Positions 14,183-21,217 of a DNA stretch of 23,786 nucleotides are shown here, one piece after another. Under the pieces are notes generated by a model. The model saw nothing but the letters and a program-made list of their open reading frames with translations, was not told where the DNA came from and searched no databases. The stretch spans positions 5,433-29,218 of the forward strand of contig DAEB01000002.1 of assembly GCA_002495185.1 (NCBI GenBank), in the 5' to 3' direction. The position numbers and the translations under genes were made by a program. Position 1 is the first letter of the stretch. Each line of letters opens with the position of its first letter. The DNA is from Thermoplasmata archaeon UBA184. Its GTDB lineage: Archaea > Thermoplasmatota > Thermoplasmata > Lutacidiplasmatales > UBA184.

Positions 14183-14463
14183 GCCGGGGGGACGGAGACG
14201 GGAGGCCCGTGGAGGGCGGGGGCCCAGCCCATCCCACGGAGGCGCTTGTCGACCTCCTCGAACGCATGGAGATGATGGGCGCAGAACTCCACCTCCCGAA
14301 CCTCCGCCCCGTCTCGGTGGTTCCCCCGCTCCATCCCGCGGACGGCGCAGCGGAACTCGGCGGGCAGGGCGCAGGTCACGTCGATATCCGAGACTTCGTA
14401 ATGCGAGAAGTACCCGGCGGGAATGGCGTGGCGGTAGGCGGTCCGGACCTCACAGAGGCTCAT
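14179..14463 (-). CDS. Hypothetical 94-residue Cys/His-containing protein
   Basis: No family recognised. The protein has Cys4, Cys31, Cys39 and a C-A-H-H-L-H cluster starting at Cys60, which could form a zinc site, within an otherwise mixed alpha/beta-looking sequence. It ends in a Pro-rich tail. ATG at 14463 is chosen because a TATA-like box lies 26 nt upstream; extending the frame upstream gives Pro/Arg low-complexity sequence. The 4-bp overlap with the alpha/beta hydrolase start makes it the first gene of a two-gene unit. It may be a partner or regulator of that hydrolase, which is inference from position only. Confidence 0.6.
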   Translation of the reverse strand: MSLCEVRTAYRHAIPAGYFSHYEVSDIDVTCALPAEFRCAVRGMERGNHRDGAEVREVEFCAHHLHAFEEVDKRLRGMGWAPALHGPPVSVPPA

Positions 14464-14482
14464 GATAGCCGCCTTTTCGTTC

Positions 14483-14494
14483 CTAGTACAAACC
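14483..14494 (-). promoter_or_regulatory. TATA-like box for the 94-residue gene/hydrolase unit
   Basis: GGTTTGTACTAG on the minus strand is centred about 26 nt upstream of the ATG at 14463. It separates this unit from the Opp operon upstream. Confidence 0.5.
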
Positions 14495-14539
14495 GCTGGC
14501 GGTGGAGGAGACCCCTCCCGCGGGAACCGCTGCCCGCGC

Positions 14540-15622
14540 CTAGCCGGCGCTCCCGGAGGGAGGCGCCTTCTCGGTGGCGGGCGGAGACTCGGCCGGAGCG
14601 AGCAGGAGCTCGGGAGCGATCTCCGCCACATCCTCCGCGCGATGGCACGAGACCTTCCGGTCCGGCATCCCGGCGATCTCGCGGAGCGGCGGCGCTTCCG
14701 TGCGGCAACGGCCGATGACGAACGGGCAACGGGCCGCGAACCGACATCCGGGCGGGGGCTGGAGCAGCGTCGGGATCTCGCCGGTGATCCGATAGCGGGT
14801 CCGCCTCCGGCGGGCGTCCGCGACGGGCACTGCGGCGAGGAGCGCCTTGGTGTACGGGTGGACCGGGCGCTCGAGAACGTCCCGCACCGACCCGACCTCG
14901 ACGATCTCCCCGAGGTACATCACCGCCACCCGATGCGCGACGTACCGAACGGCCGCGACGTTGTGCGTGATGAGGAGATACGCGTTTCCGCGCTCGCGCT
15001 GAAGGGCCACGAGCCGGTTCAGGATCTGCGCCTGGACCGCGACGTCGAGCGCGCTCGTCGGCTCGTCCAGAACGATCAACTTCGGGTTGACCGAGAGCGC
15101 CCGGGCGAGGGAGATCCGCTGGCGGCCTCCACCCGAGAACTCGTGCGGGTACTGGTAGAGGCACTCGGGGGGCAGGCCGACCGTCGGGAGGATCTGCGCC
15201 ACGCGCTCCCGAAGCGCGTGCCCGCGAAGCCCCTCCTGGGCGAAGATCGGTTCGCCCACCACCTGCCAGACCCGCATCCGGGAGTCCAGCGACCCGATCG
15301 GATCCTGGAAGACCATCTGGACGTTCCGGTGCCAGGCGCGAAGCGCCGTCCCCCGGAGCCCTCCGATCTCCTGCCCCTCGAAGAGGATCTGGCCGGTGGT
15401 CGGGGCGAACAGCCGGGCGATCAACCACCCCAGCGTCGATTTTCCGGACCCGGACTCCCCGATCAGTCCGAGCGTCGTACCGGATTCGACGGAGACCGAG
15501 ACGCCGTCGACCGCATGGACCGCGCGCGGGGGAGTGCCTCGGACCACGTCGCGCAAGGAGCGATTGACCGGAAAGTGCTTCACGAGGTCCCGGGTCTCGA
15601 GGAGCGGCGGCCCGTCGGTCAC
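14540..15622 (-). CDS. oppF: Oligopeptide/dipeptide ABC transporter ATP-binding protein, OppF/DppF type
   Basis: The 360-residue ATPase has Walker A G-E-S-G-S-G-K-S-T (~55-63), Q-loop V-F-Q-D-P, signature F-S-G-G-G-R-Q-R, Walker B L-I-V-L-D-E-P-T-S-A-L-D and the H-loop T-H-N. The C-terminal oligopeptide-transporter extension carries H-P-Y-T-K-A-L-L and a four-cysteine cluster (C-R-F-A-A-R-C-P-F, then two more Cys). It energises peptide-type import together with OppD. GTG at 15622 overlaps the oppD stop (GTGA), so translation is coupled. It is the last gene of the operon. The extreme C-terminus is Pro/Ala/Glu-rich and non-conserved. Confidence 0.92.
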   Translation of the reverse strand: MTDGPPLLETRDLVKHFPVNRSLRDVVRGTPPRAVHAVDGVSVSVESGTTLGLIGESGSGKSTLGWLIARLFAPTTGQILFEGQEIGGLRGTALRAWHRNVQMVFQDPIGSLDSRMRVWQVVGEPIFAQEGLRGHALRERVAQILPTVGLPPECLYQYPHEFSGGGRQRISLARALSVNPKLIVLDEPTSALDVAVQAQILNRLVALQRERGNAYLLITHNVAAVRYVAHRVAVMYLGEIVEVGSVRDVLERPVHPYTKALLAAVPVADARRRRTRYRITGEIPTLLQPPPGCRFAARCPFVIGRCRTEAPPLREIAGMPDRKVSCHRAEDVAEIAPELLLAPAESPPATEKAPPSGSAG

Positions 15623-16773
15623 GGCATCGCCTCGGACTCGTTCTGGAACCAGCAGCTCGCTGCGTTGACCCTGCCCCGCGGAACCTCGAGCAGGGTCGCG
15701 AGCGCCGGCCCCGGGTCGTCCGCGCACTCGCGCCGCGCGATCGGGCAGCGCGGCGCAAAGGAGCAGCCCGGCGGAAGCCGGGAGAGGTTGGGGACCGATC
15801 CGCTGAGCGTCGGGAGCGGACCATCGTCCTGGTAGCGGTTCGGGACCGAGCGCATCAGGGCCTTCGTGTACGGGTGGCGCGGGCTCTGGAAGACGTCGGC
15901 GACCGGTCCGAGCTCGACGACGTGGCCGGCGTACATCACCCCGACGTCGTCGGCGATCTCGGCGATCACCCCGAGGTCGTGACTGATGAACAGGATCGAG
16001 GTCCGAACCTCCTCGAGAAGTTCCTTCATCAGCGTGAGAACCTGCGCCTGGATCGTCACATCGAGCGCGCTCGTCGGCTCGTCGGCAATGAGGAGCGACG
16101 GCTTCTCCGAAAGGGCCATCGCGATCATGATCCGCTGGCGCATTCCGCCCGAGAGCTCGTGCGGGTAGAGGCGGAGCACCGTCTCAGGGTCGTTGATCCG
16201 CACGAGTCGAAGGTACTCGAGCGCCTCGTCGCGCATCGCCGGCGTGACCGCCGGAGACGGCGGGCCGCCGCCCTCCGTCGACGGCGGCAGGCTGGGGACG
16301 AAGGGGTGGCTCAGCACCTCCCCCGCTTTCGGGGTACGGCTCCGGGAGTAATCGAATGGCTGCACCCCGCTCGAGAACACCGGAGCCCTTCCCGCATCGC
16401 GCAGGCGCCGGACCCGGACGGCCTCCGCGACCTGCTGGTAGATCCGGTACGACGGGTCGAGCGAGTTGATCGGCTCCTGGAAGATCATTCCGATCTCGGT
16501 CCCCCGGACGAGCGGGATCTTCCACTTCGGAACTTCGAGGAGGTCGACCCCCCGGAAGACGACCCTCCCGCTGCGGACCTGGGCCGGCGGCTCGGGGAGG
16601 AGCCGGGGGATCGCGTGCGCGAGGGTGCTCTTCCCGCACCCGGTCTCCCCCACGATCCCGAGAACCCGTCCGGGCATCATCTCGAACGACACGTCTCGGA
16701 GCGCGTGGAAAGTGCCCGCGCCAACCACGTAATCGACGGAGAGACCCTCGACCGAGAGGACCGGTTCCGTCAC
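15619..16773 (-). CDS. oppD: Oligopeptide/dipeptide ABC transporter ATP-binding protein, OppD/DppD type
   Basis: The 384-residue ATPase has Walker A G-E-T-G-C-G-K-S-T (~42-50), Q-loop I-F-Q-E-P (~97-101), signature L-S-G-G-M-R-Q-R (~207-214), Walker B L-L-I-A-D-E-P-T-S-A-L-D and switch His in I-S-H-D. The oligopeptide C-terminal domain follows, with H-P-Y-T-K-A-L-M and clustered cysteines. An unusual Ser/Pro-rich insertion of about 50 residues (~125-178) sits in the helical subdomain between the Q-loop and the signature. GTG at 16773 overlaps the cupin stop (GTGA), which fixes the start; longer upstream frames only read through the cupin in another frame. Confidence 0.92.
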   Translation of the reverse strand: MTEPVLSVEGLSVDYVVGAGTFHALRDVSFEMMPGRVLGIVGETGCGKSTLAHAIPRLLPEPPAQVRSGRVVFRGVDLLEVPKWKIPLVRGTEIGMIFQEPINSLDPSYRIYQQVAEAVRVRRLRDAGRAPVFSSGVQPFDYSRSRTPKAGEVLSHPFVPSLPPSTEGGGPPSPAVTPAMRDEALEYLRLVRINDPETVLRLYPHELSGGMRQRIMIAMALSEKPSLLIADEPTSALDVTIQAQVLTLMKELLEEVRTSILFISHDLGVIAEIADDVGVMYAGHVVELGPVADVFQSPRHPYTKALMRSVPNRYQDDGPLPTLSGSVPNLSRLPPGCSFAPRCPIARRECADDPGPALATLLEVPRGRVNAASCWFQNESEAMP

Positions 16774-17162
16774 GGCGTCGGACCTCCCGGGGGGACCGGC
16801 CGCTCGGCCGGGGCGAAGAGGACCAGGAGGACGAGCTCCTCCTCGATGGAGTGGAAGCGATGGATCTCTCGCGCCGGCACGAACAGGACGTCTCCCGGCC
16901 CCACCCGGTCGTCGCGGTCGCCGTGGTGGAAGCGGCTGCGCCCTCGGACGACGAAATAGACCTCGTCCTCCCCGTGAGGGGTTTGGGTATCGGTGGCGCC
17001 CCGGGGAAGGACGTAGACCCCCGCGCTCATCGCCTCCACGCGGAGGAACTCCGCGTATCCTCCCGGAGCGCGACGCGCGTCCTCCGCGATCGCGTTGACC
17101 GACCACAAGGAGCGTGGGCCGTTCGGTCCGGGGCCGGTCCGCGGGTCCCCCGGGCTCGACAC
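16770..17162 (-). CDS. Small cupin-domain protein
   Basis: A single cupin of 130 residues. Motif 1 is recognisable as T-P-H-G-E-D-E-V-Y-F-V-V-R-G and motif 2 as G-D-V-L-F-V-P-A-R-E-I-H-R-F. His and Glu of motif 1 and His of motif 2 are present, but the usual first His of H-x-H is Thr here, so metal binding could be incomplete. GTG at 17162 is 4 nt after the amine oxidase stop and the cupin stop overlaps oppD, so it is an integral operon member. It may be a small-molecule-binding or metal-dependent enzyme acting on the transported compound; no substrate can be assigned. Confidence 0.8.
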   Translation of the reverse strand: MSSPGDPRTGPGPNGPRSLWSVNAIAEDARRAPGGYAEFLRVEAMSAGVYVLPRGATDTQTPHGEDEVYFVVRGRSRFHHGDRDDRVGPGDVLFVPAREIHRFHSIEEELVLLVLFAPAERPVPPGGPTP

Positions 17163-17166
17163 TGGG

Positions 17167-18576
17167 TCACTTCACCCCCGGGACGGCGCGTCGCGCGTCG
17201 AGGATTTCCCGTGCCGCCCTCTCTCCCGTGAGGATCGCGCCCGAGACCGTCGCCGATTCTCCCGTCGTTTCGGTCGCCTCGCCCGCGAAGAACAAGCGAC
17301 CGGCGACCGGCGCGGCGAGCTCGCGACGGTCCGCGGGCCCGCTCCCCGGCGGAAAGAACGAGTACGCCCCGAGGACCCAAGGGTCTTCGGGCCAGCGATG
17401 GACCACGGCCCCGTCGACCGTTCCGAGGGTCACTCCGGGAGGGACGACCTGGTTCCACTCGTCCACGGTCTCGCGGATGAGCTCGGGGTCGGTGAGCCGG
17501 CTCCGCCGGCGCGCCTCGCGGCCGACCGTGAAGGCGGTGACGACCTCGGTCGGTCCGTCCCCCCCGACGCGGGGACGCAGGAACGAGGTCGCCGTGTCTC
17601 CCCACAGAACGCCGAAATCGCCGAGGCGGCGACGCATCGTCCCCTCCCGGAGGCGAAGCTGGAGCGCGAAGGCATCCCCAAACCCGATGCGGGAGATCGC
17701 GGCCTGCTTGCTCGCCGGAAGGGGCGGGTCGAAGCGGATCCCGCCCGCCTTCAGGACTCCGAGGGAGACCGTCACGATGACGTAGAGTGCGCGATACTCG
17801 CGCCCCGGTCCGCCCTCCGGTTCTCGGGTCCGGACCCGGACCGCCTCTGGCTCGAGCAACACCTCCGCCACCGGGCTCCTTCGAACGATCCGGGCCCCGA
17901 GGGAGCTCGCCGCCCAGTTCGCGAGGGCGGAGTAGCCCTCGACGAGCCGGAAGTTGCGGAAGCCGAACGGCTCGCCCGCCTCCGACTCTTCCTCGGCGGG
18001 CCCACGCACGCCGATCGAATCGGGGTCGGTCGCGTACGTGTGCGCATGCAGGACGTCCACGAGCGAGCGAGCCCCGGGAGAGACCTGCCGCTCGTTGAGG
18101 AACGCTTGAAGCGAAAGGTCGGGCCCGGAGTAGCGAGCGAGCGCGCGCGGGATGCCGAAGTATCCTTGCCAGGTGGAACGGAATCCGATGACCGGATGGG
18201 CCGGAAGCGCCAGCCATGGGTATCGTCCGACGCGCCGGTCCACGACGATCCGGCTGCGCTGGTGCGTGGGATACGGAACGGCGTGAAGGCCCGCTTCGCG
18301 GATCCATTCGTGCGTGATCACGTGTCGACCGTGGACCATCAGGGCTCCGAGCTCGACGGGGAAGCTCGGGTCGAGTGAGTAGTCGGAGAGAGCCCGTCCC
18401 CCGACCCGGTCGCTCGCCTCGAGGACGGTCACGCGAAGTCCGGAGGTGACCAACCGGCGCGCGGCGGAGAGTCCCGAGAATCCCGCGCCGATCACGATGA
18501 CGTCGGGATTCTCCGCGGAGTTCGACGGCGGAAGCTCGGGACGGTCCCCGATCACCGGGGACCCGGCCATCGTCAT
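17167..18576 (-). CDS. Flavin-containing amine oxidase family protein (MAO-like)
   Basis: The 469-residue protein has an N-terminal FAD Rossmann motif V-I-V-I-G-A-G-F-S-G-L-S-A-A (~26-39), the G-G-R motif (~59-61), a central V-T-V-S-L-G-V-L-K-A region and the C-terminal FAD segment L-F-F-A-G-E-A-T...G-A-I-L-T-G-E-R-A-A. This is the monoamine/polyamine oxidase architecture. The lysine that normally sits near flavin N5 (G-x3-K-V-x-L) appears to be Ala304 here, so chemistry may differ from a standard amine oxidase. No signal peptide is visible, suggesting cytoplasmic action. ATG overlaps the oppC stop (ATGA), placing an oxidase inside a transporter operon. Confidence 0.85.
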   Translation of the reverse strand: MTMAGSPVIGDRPELPPSNSAENPDVIVIGAGFSGLSAARRLVTSGLRVTVLEASDRVGGRALSDYSLDPSFPVELGALMVHGRHVITHEWIREAGLHAVPYPTHQRSRIVVDRRVGRYPWLALPAHPVIGFRSTWQGYFGIPRALARYSGPDLSLQAFLNERQVSPGARSLVDVLHAHTYATDPDSIGVRGPAEEESEAGEPFGFRNFRLVEGYSALANWAASSLGARIVRRSPVAEVLLEPEAVRVRTREPEGGPGREYRALYVIVTVSLGVLKAGGIRFDPPLPASKQAAISRIGFGDAFALQLRLREGTMRRRLGDFGVLWGDTATSFLRPRVGGDGPTEVVTAFTVGREARRRSRLTDPELIRETVDEWNQVVPPGVTLGTVDGAVVHRWPEDPWVLGAYSFFPPGSGPADRRELAAPVAGRLFFAGEATETTGESATVSGAILTGERAAREILDARRAVPGVK

Positions 18577-19634
18577 TCAGAGACCTCCCCATTGGGCGCC
18601 GAAGGCCGCGGCGCGAACGAACTCTCGGTCTCCTTCGCGAACGCCCGCCGGGTGCGCGGGTCCAGGACGTCCCGGAGCCCGTCTCCGAGGAGGCTGAGTC
18701 CGAGCACCGTCACGAAGATCGCGATCCCCGGGCCCATCACCAGCCACCACTCCCCCGGAAGCAGCGACTGGTAGTTCGACACCATCGTCCCCCATTCGAG
18801 GATCGTGGACGGGAGCGGGATGACGAACGCGACGGTCGAGAAGGTGACGATCACCGTCCCCACGTCGAGCGTAGCGTACACCGTGAGCGGCTCGAGAAGG
18901 TTGCGAAGGACGTGACGGAGGAGGATCCGGCCCTCGGAGAGCCCGGCGATCCGGCCGGCGTGGATGTACCCCTGGTGCTTGATCACCAGGACCTCGCCGC
19001 GCACGATCCGAACGTAGTACGGCCACCACGTCACCGTCAGCGCGATGACGATCGCGGTCAGCGGGTCGACGCTGTGGCCGAGGATCGCCGTCAGCGCGAT
19101 CGCGAGCACGAGAGTGGGGAAGGCGAGAAAGATGTCCGTGACCCGGAGGATGATGGCCGAGACCGCCCGACCGACCCGACCCTCCTCCCAGAACCCGGCG
19201 ATGAGACCGAGTCCCGCCCCGATCAAGATTGAAAGGCCGGTGATCACGACTCCGATCGTGAGGTCAAGGGGAAGGGCGGCGACTACTCTCGAGAGGACGT
19301 CCCTTCCGAGCTCGTCCGTCCCGAACCAGTGCTGGGCGCTCGGCGCCTGATTGAGCCCGGGGCCGATCGCGCTCGGTGAGTAGGGCAGGATCGATAGCGC
19401 ATGGCCGAGGAGGGCGCGCGTGATCGGTGGGACCACCTCCACGAGAATCGCGGTGATGACCAGGATCACCGTGATGACGAATCCCGCCAGTGTGAGGAGA
19501 TTCGCCGAGAGAGTCCGTAAGGATTCTACCAGGACGTCCGAGGGGCGGGAGCGTGGCACGACGAACGTCCGGGAGGGACCCGCGGCGTCTCCGTTCGGAG
19601 GTCCGAGCGGGGGAGGGGGGGCCGTTCCCGACAT
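18573..19634 (-). CDS. oppC: Oligopeptide/dipeptide ABC transporter permease, OppC/DppC type
   Basis: The 353-residue permease has a Pro-rich cytoplasmic N-terminus, a first TM helix (~45-70), the conserved H-W-F-G-T-D-E-L-G-R-D-V-L-S-R motif and five further TM helices. The EAA-type coupling loop (G-Y-I-H-A-G-R-I-A-G-L-S...I-L-L-R-H-V-L-R-N) is intact. The end, L-S-L-L-G-D-G-L-R-D-V-L-D-P-R, is typical of DppC. ATG directly abuts the oppB stop. It forms the membrane channel with OppB. The last ~25 residues are a non-conserved cytoplasmic tail. Confidence 0.93.
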   Translation of the reverse strand: MSGTAPPPPLGPPNGDAAGPSRTFVVPRSRPSDVLVESLRTLSANLLTLAGFVITVILVITAILVEVVPPITRALLGHALSILPYSPSAIGPGLNQAPSAQHWFGTDELGRDVLSRVVAALPLDLTIGVVITGLSILIGAGLGLIAGFWEEGRVGRAVSAIILRVTDIFLAFPTLVLAIALTAILGHSVDPLTAIVIALTVTWWPYYVRIVRGEVLVIKHQGYIHAGRIAGLSEGRILLRHVLRNLLEPLTVYATLDVGTVIVTFSTVAFVIPLPSTILEWGTMVSNYQSLLPGEWWLVMGPGIAIFVTVLGLSLLGDGLRDVLDPRTRRAFAKETESSFAPRPSAPNGEVSE

Positions 19635-20654
19635 CTACCGCCACTCGACCCGCGGGTCGATCACGCCGTAGAGGATGTCGGCGACGAGGTTTGCGACCAC
19701 CACCGCGATCGCGAAGACGATCGTCACGCCGATGAGGCCGGAGAAGTTGTTGTCCAGGATCGCGTTGAAGGAGTAGTCTCCGATCCCGGGCCAGCGAAAG
19801 ATCTCCTCGACCACGACGGTGCTCGCGAGCAGGCCGCTCGCGGTAAACCCGAGGATCGTCGTGGTCGTGATGAGGGAATTCCGAAGGGCGTGGCGGTAGA
19901 GGACGGCGGTCTCGCTGATCCCCTTCATCCGGGCGCTCTTGATGAAATCGAGAGGGAGGACTTCCAGCATCGAGCTCCGGGTCATTCGCGTGATGATGCC
20001 CAGGTTCAGGAAGGCGAGCGAGATGGCCGGCAGAACGAGGTGGGCGACGGCATCGAGGACGCCCGAGGGGCTCCCGGCGAGGATCGCGTCGACCACCGAG
20101 AAATGGGTCGGCTGGGCGAACGGGGGCGTCTGCTCGCTGAATGCGCCCCCCGTGGGAAGCCCGAGAGCGGGCGCTACGAAGATCGCGAGGAGGATCCCGA
20201 CGAGGTACGTGGGAGCCGCCCACCCGCTTAAGTAGAAGACCCGCACGAGATGGTCGGGCCAGCGGCCCGAGAACTGCGCCGCGACGACCCCGAGCGCGAT
20301 CCCGAACACGATCATCACGAGGAGCGAGGCGAAGACCAGCTCGACGGTGTCGGGCAGGCTCTGGACGATCACGGGGAAGACGGCCTGCCCGTTGGAGTCC
20401 GTCCCCCAGTTCCCCGCCCCGACTCCGACGATGTACCGACCGAACTGGGTGAGCAGAGGCTGGTTGAATCCGTAGTACTGGGCGCACTCGTCGAGCACCG
20501 CCTTGCGCGCGTGAGGGTACCACGAGGCGCACGGGTCCGAGACCGCGAGGTGCGTGAAGAGGAACATCAGGATGACGACGCCGAGGACGACCGGGATCAG
20601 CTGGAGCAGTCGCCACCCGATGAAGAACGCGAGGTCGGTGAGACTCCGTCCCAC
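19635..20654 (-). CDS. oppB: Oligopeptide/dipeptide ABC transporter permease, OppB/DppB type
   Basis: The 339-residue permease starts with the classic first TM helix, then an external loop holding two cysteines (D-P-C...D-E-C) and Y-G-F-N-Q-P-L-L-T-Q-F-G-R-Y-I, followed by the N-W-G-T-D motif. Five more TM helices follow, with the coupling loop in D-F-I-K-S-A-R-M-K-G-I-S...L-Y-R-H-A-L-R-N-S and a terminal D-P-R-V-E-W-R. The GTG start at 20654 is supported by a GGTGA Shine-Dalgarno 6 nt upstream. It is the first gene of the oppBC-oxidase-cupin-oppDF operon. No substrate-binding protein precedes it. Confidence 0.92.
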   Translation of the reverse strand: MGRSLTDLAFFIGWRLLQLIPVVLGVVILMFLFTHLAVSDPCASWYPHARKAVLDECAQYYGFNQPLLTQFGRYIVGVGAGNWGTDSNGQAVFPVIVQSLPDTVELVFASLLVMIVFGIALGVVAAQFSGRWPDHLVRVFYLSGWAAPTYLVGILLAIFVAPALGLPTGGAFSEQTPPFAQPTHFSVVDAILAGSPSGVLDAVAHLVLPAISLAFLNLGIITRMTRSSMLEVLPLDFIKSARMKGISETAVLYRHALRNSLITTTTILGFTASGLLASTVVVEEIFRWPGIGDYSFNAILDNNFSGLIGVTIVFAIAVVVANLVADILYGVIDPRVEWR

Positions 20655-20660
20655 GCGCCG

Positions 20661-20665
20661 TCACC
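20661..20665 (-). promoter_or_regulatory. Shine-Dalgarno-like site fixing the oppB GTG start
   Basis: GGTGA on the minus strand is 6 nt upstream of the GTG at 20654. A leadered mRNA with a ribosome binding site fits the TATA box position ~90 nt further up. Confidence 0.45.
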
Positions 20666-20742
20666 CCGACGCCATCACAGGGCGTTCAGGTTCGATCGAT
20701 GCCGTCTGGCCGTGCACTGGAACGTCGGGAACACGGACCCAC

Positions 20743-20751
20743 TGATAAATA
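20743..20751 (-). promoter_or_regulatory. TATA-like box for the Opp operon
   Basis: TATTTATCA on the minus strand is the clearest TATA box in the window. Transcription would begin near 20720, leaving a leader of about 65 nt before oppB. The 111-bp gap after the CoxG-like gene contains nothing else obvious. Confidence 0.6.
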
Positions 20752-20765
20752 CCGCCGATTCGAAC

Positions 20766-21212
20766 TCAGGCGGTCGTGGGAGGGGACGAACCAACGCGGG
20801 CTTCGACGTTCTTCGCGAACTTCTCCGCGTCCTCTCGCACCCTCTTTCCGAGATAGGCGTCGAGCACGGCCCGCAGCGGCCCGCTTCCCTTCATCGAGAG
20901 AGTGAGCTCCGCCTCCGTGCCGCCCGACGGAGCGGGGGCGAACGAGACCGTTCCCTCGATGGTCGCCTCGGGTCCGGTGGCCCGGAAGCGGACCAGGGTG
21001 TCGGTCGCCTCGACGAGTTCCCCGTCGTAGACGCTCTTTCGGGTCATCGGACCGATCTTGATCTGGACCGTCCAGCGGGCGGTCGTCTCCGATGTCTTCT
21101 CCACCCCGACGACCTGCGGTACGTTTCCCGCAACGAAGGCCGGGTCGGAAAGGAGACGACGGAGAGTCCCCGGGTCCGTCGGGGCGTGGAACCGGATGGT
21201 GGCCTCGGGCAT
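20766..21212 (-). CDS. CoxG-like SRPBCC-fold protein
   Basis: The 148-residue protein matches the CO dehydrogenase subunit G (CoxG) family within the SRPBCC/START-like superfamily: V-P-x-V near residue 31, a central beta-sheet with M-T-R-K-S-V-Y-D-G-E-L, G-T-V-S-F, and a long C-terminal helix. In aerobic CO oxidisers CoxG helps bind CO dehydrogenase to the membrane through a C-terminal hydrophobic anchor; that anchor is absent here and no cox structural genes are in the window. It is more likely a small hydrophobic-ligand binding or assembly protein for the adjacent oxidoreductase. ATG at 21212 lies 5 nt after the stop of that oxidoreductase gene, so they are cotranscribed. Confidence 0.8.
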   Translation of the reverse strand: MPEATIRFHAPTDPGTLRRLLSDPAFVAGNVPQVVGVEKTSETTARWTVQIKIGPMTRKSVYDGELVEATDTLVRFRATGPEATIEGTVSFAPAPSGGTEAELTLSMKGSGPLRAVLDAYLGKRVREDAEKFAKNVEARVGSSPPTTA

Positions 21213-21217
21213 CGATT

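Noticed and set aside
15619..17106. Longer OppD start giving 495 residues
   Set aside because: The extra 111 residues read through the cupin gene out of frame; the GTG at 16773, overlapping the cupin stop, fits the conserved domain start.
20766..21212. Aerobic CO dehydrogenase locus
   Set aside because: Only a CoxG-like protein without an anchor is present; no coxL, coxM, coxS, coxD or coxE gene.
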